NCBI GenBank assembly: GCA_021791145.1
Contig: JAJYXE010000017.1
Span: forward strand, 37,870-101,869
Direction: 5' to 3'
Length of the DNA: 64,000 bases
From: Actinomycetes bacterium
Lineage (GTDB): Bacteria > Actinomycetota > Acidimicrobiia > Acidimicrobiales > RAAP-2
Every line of letters begins with the position of its first letter. Positions within the stretch are counted from its first letter, which is position 1. Of this stretch, positions 8,301 through 16,704 are shown piece after piece. Both the position numbers and the translations under genes were made by a program. The notes under the pieces were generated by a model, which searched no databases, was not told the DNA's origin, and was given only the letters and a program-made list of their open reading frames with translations.

Positions 8301-10022
8301 AGTCAGCCGAGCGGACCGGCGCGGGCGGAGACGCCCGTGGACCGCGTCGTGGTGCAGGTACGCCCCCCGCCTCCCCCGTCCGGTGACGACTCCCCAGCTC
8401 ACGAGCTCGACGACCCGATCGAATGTCGCCCGGTCCAACGCTGCGTACGGCGCGGCGGCACGCACCATCTCGAACAGCTCGTCCACGTCGCACTCGCCCG
8501 CGGCCGCCACCTCGGCGACCACCTGCTGGGCCAGCACGTCGAGCGGGGCCAGGGGCGGGACGAGCGCGTCGAGACGGCCGGCACGCACCGCGGCCAGGAG
8601 CGCGGTGCACTCGACCAGCTCGTCGCGGGTGAGCGGATAGAGGCGGCCTGCCGGGGTGCCCTCCACGCGGTGGTTGGCGCGCCCGACGCGCTGGAGGAAG
8701 GTGCCGATCGCCCGTGGCGAGCCGATCTGGCAGACGAGCTCGACGGGACCGACGTCGATCCCGAGCTCGAGGGAGGCCGTGGCCACCAGCGCGCGGAGCT
8801 GCCCCGCTCGCAGGCGCGCCTCGACCAGCCGCCGGCGCGCCGCGGAGAGGCTGCCATGGTGCGCGGCCACCTGGAGCCCTTCGCCTGCGACCGTGGACCA
8901 CCCCTCGGGCCCGCCCGCCCCGGCACCCCCAGCACCCCCGGCACCCCCAGCACCCCCGGCACCCTCAGCACCCCCGGCGTCCTCAGCACCCCCGGCACCC
9001 CCGGCACCCCCGGCACCCCCGGCACCATCGACGCCCAAGTCGCCCCCGTCGCCCCCGTCCCACTCGGCGCCCCCGGCGGCGAGGCGCTCGGAGAGCTGGT
9101 GCGCGACTCGCTCGGCCATCTTGCGGGTGTTGACGAAGACGAGCGTGGTGCGATGCGCGCGGACGTGCGCCGCGATCGAGTCGAGCACGTCGTCGAACTG
9201 CTGGTGGCTCGCAACGGCCTCGAGCTCGGAGGCGGGGAGCGCGATGGCGACGTCCAGGTCGCGCGCGTGCCCGCAGTCGACGATCTCCGGCAGGGGACCG
9301 GCGGCGCCGGACAGGAGCCGCGCGACCGTCTCGAGCGGACGCTGCGTCGCCGAGAGACCGATGCGCTGCAGCCGTTGGCCGCACCCCTCACGCTCGACGA
9401 GGCGGCGCAGCCGCTCGAGGCTGAGGGCGAGGTGCGCCCCACGCTTGTCGCGGGCGAGCGTGTGGACCTCGTCGACGATCACCGTCCGCACGCCGCCCAG
9501 CACCTGACGGGAGGACGCGGCGGTGAGCAGCAGGTACAGCGACTCGGGCGTCGTGACGAGCAGATCGGGCGGCGTGCGGCGGAGCTTCGAGCGCTCGGCT
9601 GCAGGGGTGTCGCCGGTCCGCACGGCGACCGTCAGCTGAGGGAGGTCGATGCCGAGCTCGGCTGCGGCCGCTCTCGTCCCCTCGAGGGGGAGCTGCAGGT
9701 TCTCGTGGACGTCCGCCGCCAGGGCCCGGAGCGGCGAGACGTAGACGACCTCGGGGCCGGGGTGCCCGGACCCCGCGAGCGGCGTGCCCCCCAGGCGCCT
9801 TCGGTAGGCCGCGTCGATCGCGACCATGAACCCGGTCAGCGTCTTGCCGGTGCCGGTGGGCGAGGCGACGAGGACGTCGGCCCCCGACCGGATGAGCGGC
9901 CACGCCGCTGCCTGGGGCTCGGTCGGTCCGAGGGGGAAGCGCCTCAGGAACCAGCCCGCCAACGCGGGATGGAAGGCGTCCACCACCGGTGTCGGGTCAG
10001 GAGTGCGGAGGGGGGCGGTCAT
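5388..10022 (-). CDS. lhr: Lhr-family large ATP-dependent helicase
   Basis: This 1544-aa protein matches the length and order of long Lhr helicases (E. coli Lhr 1538 aa). Visible motifs are Walker A ASPTGTGKT at residues 53-61, the motif II DEVHTLARDKRGAHL near residue 180, motif III GLSATQRP and motif VI QRVGRANHR near residue 440, followed by the long Lhr-specific C-terminal region. Lhr proteins are 3'-5' translocases acting on nucleic-acid duplexes and linked to DNA repair. A Gly/Ala repeat (about residues 331-367) is inserted in the second RecA-like domain between VAHQLSERL and the VAAHHGS strand, a position where length varies in this family. The ATG overlaps the stop of the patatin gene (TCAT at 10019-10022 on the plus strand), indicating translational coupling. 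A 1467-codon open frame on the opposite strand is an antisense artefact. Confidence 0.93.
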   Translation of the reverse strand: MTAPLRTPDPTPVVDAFHPALAGWFLRRFPLGPTEPQAAAWPLIRSGADVLVASPTGTGKTLTGFMVAIDAAYRRRLGGTPLAGSGHPGPEVVYVSPLRALAADVHENLQLPLEGTRAAAAELGIDLPQLTVAVRTGDTPAAERSKLRRTPPDLLVTTPESLYLLLTAASSRQVLGGVRTVIVDEVHTLARDKRGAHLALSLERLRRLVEREGCGQRLQRIGLSATQRPLETVARLLSGAAGPLPEIVDCGHARDLDVAIALPASELEAVASHQQFDDVLDSIAAHVRAHRTTLVFVNTRKMAERVAHQLSERLAAGGAEWDGGDGGDLGVDGAGGAGGAGGAGGAEDAGGAEGAGGAGGAGGAGGAGAGGPEGWSTVAGEGLQVAAHHGSLSAARRRLVEARLRAGQLRALVATASLELGIDVGPVELVCQIGSPRAIGTFLQRVGRANHRVEGTPAGRLYPLTRDELVECTALLAAVRAGRLDALVPPLAPLDVLAQQVVAEVAAAGECDVDELFEMVRAAAPYAALDRATFDRVVELVSWGVVTGRGRRGAYLHHDAVHGRLRPRRSARLTALTAGGAIPETGDYRVVLDPEGVTVGSVHEDFAVEANIGDVFLLGTHSWRVRQVEVGTVRVADAGDAAPTVPFWLGEAPARTAELSEEVGRLREMVDVLLARGDGTGARHAVIEAAGVSDAVADQVVSYLEAGRSALGTLPTHRRLVVERFFDDAEGMQLVVHSPFGGRVNRALGLALRKRFCVTFDFELQAAADDDTVVLSLGPQHSFPLADVPSMVSSRTAESVLVQAVLLHPMLQVRWRWNLNRSLVVPRARGGQRRPIHLQRMEADDLLAATWPALAACQENTAPGPISVPDHVLVRQTVADCLSEVLDADGLVELLRALEAGTVEVALVESAEPSVLAHGILTGRPYTFLDGAPLEERRTRAVPLRRGLGTGETGVPVPAGELAPFDEEAVSAVLDQVRPRPRDADELHDLLLSLVRCRPVEEWRAWYVQLEASGRASAVEGDWVATERRRPATGIADDDEAAAECLRGHLDVAGPVTVAQLVAPARLPAGAPCGAPMSEARARTALARLEGSGAALQLPDGRWCARHLLARLYRASRGHRRRAVQAASIGDFLEALTRWQHAAPGTRLEGRAGLLAVLDQLQGIEAPAGDWEGEILPARVEGYDPRWLDELCLAGEVAWGRLTPRAEPIPADARTPAAAQAPAAPRTPADAAPGGHGLPSAEGRRGSAVPSPATPLAIVVREDLVWQLAAARTGDEPSVPVTGPAADVFEVLQRRGACFRSELASAARRLPAEVDEGLWDLVARGLVTADAFSAVRTLLSARQRWRARQRSRPANRLGLARRRAPVGSGVGEGRWSLLPQDPEIARLAEDGTLGAGHVTSVAGPAGPVAGPAGTDPVRVDELAETVAGQLLLRWGVVAWELWSRESYRLPWREVLRALRRLEARGLCLGGRFVAGLSGEQYALPEAAELLSKARGGRSTASFRLAASDPLNLTGLVLPGPRVPATRRRQLLYRDGVLLEERPAG
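8922..9029 (-). repeat. 9-bp in-frame repeat, 12 copies (Lhr insertion)
   Basis: On the plus strand the units are GGCACCCCC or AGCACCCCC with single changes, twelve in a row. On the coding strand they give G-G-A tripeptides with occasional Asp/Glu, lying in a variable loop of the second helicase domain. Confidence 0.95.
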
Positions 10023-11068
10023 GTGCTCGCAATTCCACCAGCCGGGTGTGACCGCCGCTCGCGCGACGGCGTTCGGCGCAGGCGGGGCCGGGCCACCTGG
10101 TGGCGCAACGGCTCCGCGTGCCCTGTCCCGTCCGGCCGGTCCCGCGCCGCCGCGTCGATGCCGCTGTCGAGGACCGCGGCCACCTCCTCGCGGCCTGCGT
10201 CGATGAGCTCGGCCGTCCCCGAGAAGTCCCGGTAGTCGGACGAGGGATCCCCGCCGCCGCTGAAGACCGTCACCTCGACGCCCTCGGGGACCATCGCGAG
10301 CTCGCGGGCGAAGCGGGCCTGGACCGCGATGAACAAGCCGGTCAGCACCGCCTCGACGGGCCGGCGTGCAGGCCGGGGCCGGTAGTGGAGCGGTCCGCAC
10401 AGGAGCACGTACACCCGCGTCGCACCCGCGTCGACGGCCCGGCTGATCGGCACGTTGTCCACGACGCCGCCGTCGATGAGCAGCTCGTCGCCGATCCGGA
10501 CCGGAGGGAACATCGCAGGGATCGCCGCCGACGCGAGGATGGCCTCGACGGCCGGCCCTTCGGAGAGCCAGCGCTCCCGGCCGTCGTGGAGCGAGGTCGC
10601 CACGACCTCGATCTCGACGGCGGCGTCCTCGAGCCGCTCGAAGCGGAGCCCCTCTTCGAGGATGCGGCGGAGCCCCGTGTTGGCATGGACCGCCGGCCGC
10701 TGCTGGAAGAACGTCCACGGGCCTTGCGCCCGGGTCCTGGGGAAGACCCTGTCACCGGAGAGGGAGCGCCAGATGCGTTGGAGGTGCTCCATGCCGGCCG
10801 GCGTGGGCTCTCCCGCGTACGCTGCCGCGTTGACGGCGCCGACCGACGCGCCGTAGACGCAGTCCGCTCGGATCCCACGCGCGACGAGCTCGGTCAGCAT
10901 CCCCACCTGGACCGCCCCACGGCTCCCGCCGCCGGCGAGCACGAACGCGGTGCGGGGGGGCCCCGGGTCGCGGGGCCTGAGCCGGCGACGGGCGAACCGG
11001 TCCCACCACATCTCGGTCTCACGCCGGGGGCGCCGGGGGGCGCCACCGTCATCGAGCCGGTCGCTCAC
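10019..11068 (-). CDS. Patatin-like phospholipase (RssA/NTE-type)
   Basis: The 349-aa protein has the patatin catalytic set: oxyanion loop GGGSRG (about residues 46-51), nucleophile elbow GASVG (about 73-77) and the catalytic-Asp motif DGGVVDN. Patatin-like enzymes are Ser-Asp dyad lipid acyl hydrolases; bacterial members of this short type (RssA/YlbK-like) have poorly defined substrates. The chosen GTG overlaps the stop of the upstream membrane-protein gene by GTGA (11065-11068); ATG at 11011 (MWWDRF) would remove 19 residues and is also possible. The stop overlaps the lhr start, so the three genes are probably one transcript starting upstream of 11481. Confidence 0.9.
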   Translation of the reverse strand: MSDRLDDGGAPRRPRRETEMWWDRFARRRLRPRDPGPPRTAFVLAGGGSRGAVQVGMLTELVARGIRADCVYGASVGAVNAAAYAGEPTPAGMEHLQRIWRSLSGDRVFPRTRAQGPWTFFQQRPAVHANTGLRRILEEGLRFERLEDAAVEIEVVATSLHDGRERWLSEGPAVEAILASAAIPAMFPPVRIGDELLIDGGVVDNVPISRAVDAGATRVYVLLCGPLHYRPRPARRPVEAVLTGLFIAVQARFARELAMVPEGVEVTVFSGGGDPSSDYRDFSGTAELIDAGREEVAAVLDSGIDAAARDRPDGTGHAEPLRHQVARPRLRRTPSRERRSHPAGGIAST

Positions 11069-11481
11069 CCTTCCCGGCCCCGGTCCGGCCCGCCGTCGTC
11101 CGCGCGACGGCGCCGGGCCCGGGGAGAAGAGGGCGCCGACCCGCCACGCCCGGTCGAAGAGTGCCGAGGCGCGCGGCCGTTCCCCTCGGCGCCGGCGTGC
11201 GCCGCTCCGTCGTGCTCGGCGACGGTCCTGCGGCGCAGCCACTCCGCCCTGCCAGCCCGGTCGCGGCGCACCGCCCAACGCAGCGTCACGACCGCCAGCA
11301 CCACCAACGCCGCGACGAACACGGCGAACACGGCGTAGAAGGCGGCGTCGCTCGTACGGGCTGCGGCGAGCACCACGCCCATGAGGCCCGCGCCTCCAGC
11401 GCCTGCGACTCCGGCGCCCGCGCCTCCAGCGCCTGCGACTCCGGCGCCCGCTGCTGCGACGACCACTGCTGCGACGACCAC
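11065..11481 (-). CDS. Small single-pass membrane protein with N-terminal repeats
   Basis: This predicted 138-aa protein has a hydrophobic N-terminus built from two in-frame repeats (VVVAA twice, then a ten-residue Ala/Gly/Val unit twice), a membrane helix (FAVFVAALVVLAVVTL) and a basic, disordered C-terminus. The start is GTG at 11481, because TAGCCT lies 7 nt upstream, matching the leaderless pattern. ATG at 11382 would give 105 aa and skip the repeats. The family is not recognised. Its stop overlaps the patatin GTG (GTGA), so the two are probably translationally coupled. A membrane role alongside the lipid hydrolase is plausible but unproven. Confidence 0.6.
   Translation of the reverse strand: MVVAAVVVAAAGAGVAGAGGAGAGVAGAGGAGLMGVVLAAARTSDAAFYAVFAVFVAALVVLAVVTLRWAVRRDRAGRAEWLRRRTVAEHDGAAHAGAEGNGRAPRHSSTGRGGSAPSSPRARRRRADDGGPDRGREG
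11387..11481 (-). repeat. 30-bp (x2) and 15-bp (x2) in-frame repeats
   Basis: A 30-bp unit (11387-11416 and 11417-11446) and a 15-bp unit TGCTGCGACGACCAC (11452-11466 and 11467-11481) are tandemly duplicated without mismatch. Both are multiples of three and in frame with the membrane protein. Confidence 0.93.
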
Positions 11482-11488
11482 TGCTGGG

Positions 11489-11494
11489 AGGCTA
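11489..11494 (-). promoter_or_regulatory. -10 element (TAGCCT) of the membrane protein-patatin-lhr set
   Basis: TAGCCT on the minus strand is 7 nt from the GTG at 11481. It supports this start and a shared transcript for the three overlapping genes. Confidence 0.42.
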
Positions 11495-11548
11495 GGGCCT
11501 CCGCAGCGGGCGACGCTGCGAGTCACACCCCCCGGGCAACCTGGTGAC

Positions 11549-12448
11549 GTGACCGTCGCACCCGCCCCTCCCCGTCCATCGGCACCGACGGGCGCGAGCC
11601 GAGCAGGTGCGAGCGGCGCCGGCGCGCCGGATCTCCTCGGTCTCCTTCGCTCCCGGAGGACCGCTCGGCCGCCCGTCGATCCGGGACTGGCGGGCGGCCT
11701 CCGAGCGTGGCTCGAGGACGGTGCCGCGAGCCCCGTCCTGGTCGGGCGCAACCCGCTCGCGAGCGGCGCGCGGCGCGCGGGTGCTGAGCGGCGCGATCGG
11801 GTCGGGACGCCTGGCGCCCCGCTGGTCGTGCTCGACGGTGTCCGCGCCGCTCGAGCGGCAGCGGGGCGCGGCGCAAGCGTCGCGGACCTCCGAGCGTCGC
11901 TCGTCACGACGGCGTTCCGGTTGGTGGTCACCGGCTGCGCGCTGGACCAGCCGTTCGAAGACGCGCTGTGCGCGATCTCGGTCACCGCCCGCGGGCCCGA
12001 GACCCTCGACGCGCTCGGTCGGCTCCCTGCGCGCGAGCGGTCCGCGCTCCGCTCGTTCGTGCAAGAGCGGGCCGCCGCGATCGCCGCGCAGTGGCGCCCG
12101 GTTCCCCCGGCGTGGCTGCCCAGGACCGGCGAGCAGATCCGCGTCCCGCTGGCCGGCGGCGCCGTCATGCTCAGCGCGGCCGCCGACCTCGTGCTCGGCC
12201 GGCCCTCGGACAAGACGTCGTCGGTCTGCCTCGTCCGGCTTCACGAGAAGCGAAGCGGGGATGCCACCGAGGCGGCGCGCCGGACGCGACGGGCGCTTGC
12301 GCTCGTCGAGACGCTCCGCAGTGGTGCGCCACCGTGGCGCGTCGCCACCTACGACCCCGGTGCGCGACACCTCCTCGTCGAGGACGTCGACGAGGAGCTC
12401 ATCGCCGCCGCCGTGCACGACGTGCTTCGAGCGATGGAGGACCGGTGA
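11549..12448 (+). CDS. Conserved actinobacterial hypothetical, possibly PD-(D/E)XK nuclease-like
   Basis: The protein is about 299 aa from GTG at 11549; other in-frame starts are possible. The C-terminal half contains AADLVLGRPSDKTSSVCLV, then LHEKRSG and ALALVETLRSGAPPWRVAT, followed by DVDEELIAAAVHDVL. This order, an acidic residue before a beta-hairpin and then a basic motif and a helix, resembles restriction-endonuclease-like proteins common in Actinobacteria. The canonical E/D-x-K is replaced by HEKRSG, so activity is doubtful. The stop overlaps the GTG of the next gene (GTGA at 12445-12448), so the two are likely coupled. The nuclease-fold assignment is inference and would need profile comparison. 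Confidence 0.7.
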   Translation: MTVAPAPPRPSAPTGASRAGASGAGAPDLLGLLRSRRTARPPVDPGLAGGLRAWLEDGAASPVLVGRNPLASGARRAGAERRDRVGTPGAPLVVLDGVRAARAAAGRGASVADLRASLVTTAFRLVVTGCALDQPFEDALCAISVTARGPETLDALGRLPARERSALRSFVQERAAAIAAQWRPVPPAWLPRTGEQIRVPLAGGAVMLSAAADLVLGRPSDKTSSVCLVRLHEKRSGDATEAARRTRRALALVETLRSGAPPWRVATYDPGARHLLVEDVDEELIAAAVHDVLRAMEDR

Positions 12449-13662
12449 ACGAGGGACCTCGGGGTGCGGCGCCCCACCCGGTAGGTCCGAGCGGTCCGAG
12501 GCGCCCGAGCGGTCCGAGGGGCCCGAGCGGTCCGAGCGGTCGGCGCGCGGCGCCCCTGCTCCCCGCGGCGACGCCGGTCGAGCGTCTGCCGCGATCCTCG
12601 GCGCTCACCGACGCCCTGCTCGGCGTCGGAGGTGAGCCCGGGGGCGGAGGAGGCCGATTGGACGGCCACGCGCTGGTCGCCGTGCGCGAGCATCTCGAGC
12701 GCGGGCTGGCTCGAGTCGCGGCGTGCTCGGCGGGGGCCGCCTACGACGGCCGGAGGCCGGGCACCCCCGAGGCGCGCCTCGTCCGCATCGGCCATTTCCA
12801 GGTGGCACAGGCGCTCAACGGGCGCTCCCCCCGGGACGCCCGGCCGCCTGGGCCCGGCGGGAGGGCGGGCGCCTTCCGTTGGACCGCCCGCACGGCACGC
12901 CGCAGCGTCGGTCTCGCTGCCCTGCGTGCGGGTCTCGACGGGCGAGCGCCGTCGCCGGCCGAGGCGGTCGCGCTCGTGCTCTCGGACCCCGGCGGGCCCT
13001 TCGGCGTCGGGCGCGCCGGTCCGGGGTCCTGCGCGGAGTGGATCGGGGCGCTCCCTCCACCTGCCCGTGCCTTGGTCGCCGCCGAGGCGACCGCATGGAC
13101 GACCAGGCTCTGGACCGGCGTCGACTGGGGCCGCGTCGACGCCGGAGGTCTCGACGTCGGCGGGCCCGAAAGGTGGTGGCGGTGGAGGAGCGGCCCGACG
13201 ACCCCGACGACCCCGACGACCCCGACGGGGAGCGCCATGCCGGCGGTGCGCAACGGCCCGGATCCCTGGGAGGTCGCCCTGCGAGGACGCGCCGACGTGC
13301 GGGCTGCCCCTGCGCCCCGGAGCCAGTGGCCGTCGACGGGTGCGCACCTGATCGTGCTCGACGGGGAGCCCGCCGCCGGCACGCGCCAGGCGCTCCTTCT
13401 CAGCGCGCTGGTCGCTGCGCTCTCGGCCGCGGGCTCGGCCGCGGGCTCGGCCGCGGGCTCGGCCACGGGCTCGGCCACGCGCTCGGCGAGCCTCGCTGCT
13501 GCGGTGCCCGGGAGGGTCGTCGGCTGGTGGCCGGACTGCGGAAAGGCGTGGGTCCTGCCGGTCGACCAGGGCACGCTCGCCGCCGCGTCGGACGCGGTCG
13601 TCGCCACGCTGGGCATGTGGCTCGGGGCGGGCGCGCCCGGAGAGGCGGGCTGCGGCCAGTAG
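12445..13662 (+). CDS. Conserved actinobacterial hypothetical, partner of the preceding gene
   Basis: This 405-aa protein has no family I can name with certainty. It has a Gly/Pro/Ser-rich N-terminus, a helical middle ([41 protein letters not shown]) and a C-terminal part with [19 protein letters not shown] and [17 protein letters not shown], which looks like an alpha/beta nuclease-like core without obvious catalytic residues. Three tandem repeats interrupt it at 12484-12540, 13199-13234 and 13423-13482, all in frame. It overlaps the preceding gene by GTGA. Paired conservation of the two genes would suggest a heteromeric complex; this is inference. It ends just before typA. Confidence 0.68.
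   Translation: MNEGPRGAAPHPVGPSGPRRPSGPRGPSGPSGRRAAPLLPAATPVERLPRSSALTDALLGVGGEPGGGGGRLDGHALVAVREHLERGLARVAACSAGAAYDGRRPGTPEARLVRIGHFQVAQALNGRSPRDARPPGPGGRAGAFRWTARTARRSVGLAALRAGLDGRAPSPAEAVALVLSDPGGPFGVGRAGPGSCAEWIGALPPPARALVAAEATAWTTRLWTGVDWGRVDAGGLDVGGPERWWRWRSGPTTPTTPTTPTGSAMPAVRNGPDPWEVALRGRADVRAAPAPRSQWPSTGAHLIVLDGEPAAGTRQALLLSALVAALSAAGSAAGSAAGSATGSATRSASLAAAVPGRVVGWWPDCGKAWVLPVDQGTLAAASDAVVATLGMWLGAGAPGEAGCGQ
12484..12540 (+). repeat. 9-bp in-frame repeat region (G-P-S / G-P-R)
   Basis: GGTCCGAGC-type nonamers repeat about six times with changes, giving G-P-S-G-P-R-R-P-S near the N-terminus of the second hypothetical. Confidence 0.8.
13199..13234 (+). repeat. 9-bp in-frame repeat, about 4 copies (T-T-P)
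   Basis: ACGACCCCG repeats encode T-T-P units in a linker between the helical and C-terminal parts of the protein. Confidence 0.85.
13423..13482 (+). repeat. 12-bp in-frame repeat, 5 copies (S-A-A-G)
   Basis: TCGGCCGCGGGC is present three times exactly and twice with one or two changes, giving S-A-A-G/S-A-T-G units. Confidence 0.93.
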
Positions 13663-13665
13663 CGT
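13660..13665 (+). promoter_or_regulatory. -10 element (TAGCGT) of typA
   Basis: TAGCGT overlaps the stop of the preceding gene and is 10 nt before the ATG at 13676. It also overlaps an alternative GTG at 13664, which argues against that GTG as the start. Confidence 0.42.
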
Positions 13666-13675
13666 GGCACGGCTC

Positions 13676-15520
13676 ATGCAGGCGAGGAAGGACATCCGCA
13701 ACGTGGCGATCGTGGCCCACGTCGACCACGGCAAGACCACGCTCGTCGACGCGATGCTCCGCCAGACGGGCGCGTTCGGCGCGCGCCAGGAGATCGTCGA
13801 CCGGGTCCTGGACTCGGGTGATCTCGAGCGCGAGAAGGGCATCACGATCCTCGCGAAGAACACCGCCGTCCGGTATGGATCGGTGAAGATCAACATCGTC
13901 GACACCCCCGGGCACGCCGACTTCGGCGGTGAGGTCGAGCGTGGCCTCACGATGGTTGATGGGGTCCTCCTGCTGGTCGACGCCTCCGAGGGGCCCCTCC
14001 CCCAGACCCGCTTCGTGCTGCGCAAGGCGCTCGAGGCCCGCCTCCCCGTGGTGCTGGTCGTGAACAAGGTGGACCGCCCCGACGCCCGGATCGACGAGGT
14101 GGTGCACGAGGTCGAGGAGCTCTTCTTGGACCTCGACGCGGACGAGGACCAGATCGGCTTCCCGATCCTCTACGCCAATGCCCGCGCAGGCTGGGCGACC
14201 ACCCGGCGGGGCGCGCAGGGCGTGGACCTCCGTCCGCTCTTCGACGCGATCGTCGAGCACGTCCCCGCGCCCGTGTATGACCCGGACGCACCGCTGCAGG
14301 CTCTCGTCTGCAACCTCGACGCCTCGCCGTACGTCGGTCGTCTGGCGATCTGCCGGATCCACCACGGGACGCTCCGGCGAGGCGCCGTGGTGGCCTGGTG
14401 CCGGCTCGACGGGACCGTGGAGCGCGTGAAGGCGACCGAGCTCTACGTCACCGACGCGCTCGAGCGCGTCCCGGCCGAGGAGGCCGGCCCGGGGGAGATC
14501 GTCGCGATGGCAGGGATCCCGGAGGTGACCATCGGAGAGACGATCGCCGACGCGGACGACCCCCGCCCGCTCCCGGCGATCACGGTCGACGAGCCCAGCC
14601 TCACGATGACGATCGGGATCAACACCTCGCCGCTCGCGGGCGCCGACGGCGGCACGAAGCTCACGGCGCGCTTGGTGAAGGGGAGGCTCGACGCCGAGCT
14701 GGTGGGCAACGTGTCACTGCGCGTCGCGCCGACCGCCCGCCCCGACGCGTGGGAGGTGCACGGCCGCGGGGAGCTGCAGCTCGCCGTCCTCGTCGAGACC
14801 ATGCGCCGTGAGGGATTCGAGCTCACGGTCGGCAAGCCGCAGGTCGTGACGAAGGACATCGACGGCGTGCGATCCGAGCCGATGGAGCGGGTGGCCGTCG
14901 ACGTCCCCGAGGAGTACGTCGGCGTCGTCACCCAGCTGCTCGCGCTGCGGAGGGGGACGATGCTCCACCTGGTCAATCACGGGACCGGATGGGTCCGTCT
15001 CGACTACCGCGTGCCCGCCCGCGGACTCGTCGGCTTCCGCACGGAGTTCCTGACCGAGACGCGGGGCACCGGATTGCTCCATCACGTCTTCGACGGTTGG
15101 GCGCCGTGGCAGGGCGAGCTGCGGACCCGCCGCAACGGATCGATGGTCGCCGACCGTCGAGGCTCGACGACGACCTTCGCGCTGATGAACCTCCAAGAGC
15201 GCGGCGCCCTCCTGGTCGGGCCCGCGGCCGAGGTCTACGAAGGCATGATCGTCGGCGAGAGCGCGCGTGCCGACGACATGGACGTCAACCCGACCAAGGA
15301 GAAGAAGCTGACGAACATGCGCTCCTCCACCGCAGAGGAGCTCGAGCGGCTCACCCCGCCGATGACCCTCTCGCTCGAGCAGGCGCTCGAGTTCATCGCC
15401 GAGGACGAGTGCGTCGAGGTGACGCCGAGGACGATACGTCTGCGCAAGGTCGCGCTCGAGGCGTCCGTCCGCGGCCGGCTCCGCGGCCGCGGACGGTCAG
15501 GGCACGGCCAGGCACCCTGA
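13676..15520 (+). CDS. typA: Translational GTPase TypA/BipA
   Basis: This 614-aa protein is a complete TypA/BipA. G1 AHVDHGKTT, switch region [14 protein letters not shown]3 [12 protein letters not shown] and G4 NKVDRPDA are intact, followed by the EF-G-like domains and the BipA-specific C-terminus ([14 protein letters not shown] and the [13 protein letters not shown] block). TypA binds the ribosome and is needed for ribosome assembly or function under stress and cold. The start is ATG at 13676 ([13 protein letters not shown]); GTG at 13664 would add four residues but lies inside the likely -10 box. A tRNA-Ser gene follows. A cold-shock protein gene is about 1.2 kb downstream. Confidence 0.97.
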   Translation: MQARKDIRNVAIVAHVDHGKTTLVDAMLRQTGAFGARQEIVDRVLDSGDLEREKGITILAKNTAVRYGSVKINIVDTPGHADFGGEVERGLTMVDGVLLLVDASEGPLPQTRFVLRKALEARLPVVLVVNKVDRPDARIDEVVHEVEELFLDLDADEDQIGFPILYANARAGWATTRRGAQGVDLRPLFDAIVEHVPAPVYDPDAPLQALVCNLDASPYVGRLAICRIHHGTLRRGAVVAWCRLDGTVERVKATELYVTDALERVPAEEAGPGEIVAMAGIPEVTIGETIADADDPRPLPAITVDEPSLTMTIGINTSPLAGADGGTKLTARLVKGRLDAELVGNVSLRVAPTARPDAWEVHGRGELQLAVLVETMRREGFELTVGKPQVVTKDIDGVRSEPMERVAVDVPEEYVGVVTQLLALRRGTMLHLVNHGTGWVRLDYRVPARGLVGFRTEFLTETRGTGLLHHVFDGWAPWQGELRTRRNGSMVADRRGSTTTFALMNLQERGALLVGPAAEVYEGMIVGESARADDMDVNPTKEKKLTNMRSSTAEELERLTPPMTLSLEQALEFIAEDECVEVTPRTIRLRKVALEASVRGRLRGRGRSGHGQAP

Positions 15521-15564
15521 GCGCGCCGCGGTAGCCTCCGTGCTGCGCCGGCGGAAGCGCCCCG

Positions 15565-15649
15565 GGAGGGATGGCAGAGCGGACGAATGCGCGGCTCTTG
15601 AAAAGCCGTGGGGCTCCGGTCCCCGTGGGTTCGAATCCCACTCCCTCCG
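15565..15649 (+). tRNA. tRNA-Ser (anticodon UGA)
   Basis: An 85-nt type II tRNA. The acceptor stem GGAGGGA pairs with TCCCTCC, the anticodon loop reads CTTGAAA (TGA anticodon) between GGCT and AGCC-type arms, a long variable arm is present, and the T-loop is GGTTCGAATCC. The CCA end is not encoded. A TAGCCT hexamer at 15531-15536 could be its -10 element. Confidence 0.96.
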
Positions 15650-15717
15650 CCGTGTGCCCGACGATCCCTGACCACCCCGTGCCCGACGATCCTGCAGCCG
15701 CGGGTGGCGCCGCGGCC

Positions 15718-16167
15718 GTGACCGACCACCAGGCGATGGGTGAGGCGCTCGACGAGGCGCGCGCCGCGCTGGAGCACGGCGACGTTCCCGTCGGCGCGAT
15801 CGCGATCGTGGGCGGCGAGGTCGTGGCCCGAGCGCACAACGAGCGCGAGCGCCGCGCCGACCCCACGGCGCATGCCGAGCTGCTGGCACTGCGCGCAGCG
15901 GCTGAGGTCCTCGGCTCGTGGCGGCTCGGCGCGGTGACGATGGTGGTCACCCTCGAGCCCTGCCCCATGTGCGCCGGCGGACTGGTCGCCGCAAGGGTCG
16001 GCCGTCTCGTCTTCGGCGCGCCCGACCCGCTCGCCGGTGCGTGCGGCACCCTCTACAACATGTGCGCCGACCCACGGCTGAACCACGAGCTTCCCGTGAG
16101 ACGAGGGGTGCGCGCGGACGAGGCGGCGTCGCTGCTCCGACAGTTCTTCGCCGCCAGGCGAGCCTGA
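15718..16167 (+). CDS. tadA: tRNA-specific adenosine deaminase TadA
   Basis: The 149-aa protein has the zinc-dependent deaminase motifs THAE-type (TAHAELLAL, zinc His and catalytic Glu) and PCPMCAG (two zinc Cys), plus NMCADPRLNHELPV in the C-terminal part typical of TadA. TadA converts adenosine-34 to inosine in tRNA-Arg(ACG); the matching tRNA-Arg(ACG) gene is present at 49.7 kb in this window. The GTG at 15718 (VTDHQAMGEALDEA) fits family length. The longer reading frame runs back through the tRNA-Ser gene and is rejected; GTG at 15679 is an alternative. Confidence 0.94.
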   Translation: MTDHQAMGEALDEARAALEHGDVPVGAIAIVGGEVVARAHNERERRADPTAHAELLALRAAAEVLGSWRLGAVTMVVTLEPCPMCAGGLVAARVGRLVFGAPDPLAGACGTLYNMCADPRLNHELPVRRGVRADEAASLLRQFFAARRA

Positions 16168-16210
16168 ACGGGACCGCCCCCAGGCGTCCCGTGCCTCTCG
16201 GGGGAGCCGG

Positions 16211-16216
16211 TAACCT
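16211..16216 (+). promoter_or_regulatory. -10 element (TAACCT) of tRNA-Ser(CGA)
   Basis: TAACCT ends 7 nt before the first tRNA base, so transcription would start at or next to the mature 5' end. Confidence 0.55.
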
Positions 16217-16223
16217 CTGCGCC

Positions 16224-16309
16224 GGAGGCGTGCGAGAGCGGCCGAATCGGACGGTCTCGAAAACCGTTGTACCCCCTGGGTACCGTGGGTTCAAATCCCA
16301 CCGCCTCCG
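16224..16309 (+). tRNA. tRNA-Ser (anticodon CGA)
   Basis: An 86-nt type II tRNA. The acceptor stem GGAGGCG pairs with CGCCTCC, the anticodon loop contains CGA (TCTCGAAAA), the variable arm is long (GTACCCCCTGGGTAC) and the T-loop is GGTTCAAATCC. CCA is not encoded. Confidence 0.96.
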
Positions 16310-16704
16310 CTCGTGCCAGCGCACGGGGTGCGCCGACGGGCCGCGCCCGGCGCGGGCCCGCCGTGGGCGCGGCCGGCTTTCAGAACCTGCCCTGTCCCAC
16401 GCAGCCTGAGAACGACCGACCGGCCCGTCCTGGTACGCTCGTTGCGCCGGCCGAACGGGCCGGTTGCCGGCAAGGGGCCGGCGGGGTCTCGTTCGGGTTC
16501 CTGTTCGAGTGGGCCTTTCGACGTGACAGGAGCTCGGCTCGGCACCGCTTTGCGGCTGGGGCCGCTCGGGCGCACCGCCATCGCGGACGACGCGACCGGA
16601 GGAGCCGCCTGTCACGGCGAAGGCTGCACGCCGTCAGGCCCGGCACCCCCAGCACCCGGGCAACCAACTGCACAGCGGTGCAGAGAATGAGAAAGAGAAG
16701 CAAC
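16310..16704. other. 395-bp region upstream of the cold-shock gene, probable long 5' UTR
   Basis: No gene is recognisable here. A TACGCT hexamer at 16434-16439 could be a -10 element for the cold-shock gene. It would give an untranslated leader of about 258 nt that begins with a GC hairpin (CCGGCC, GAACG loop, GGCCGG at 16447-16463). Long structured leaders are known for cspA-type genes in other bacteria; here it is inference. Confidence 0.4.

Noticed and set aside
8922..9029. CRISPR-like array in the Lhr gene and elsewhere
   Set aside because: The repeats are contiguous, 9-24 bp, without spacers, and in frame with coding sequence.
5832..10235. A 1467-codon open frame on the plus strand
   Set aside because: It lies antisense to the lhr helicase gene, is Arg/Pro-rich and has no domain; high GC leaves long open frames opposite real genes.
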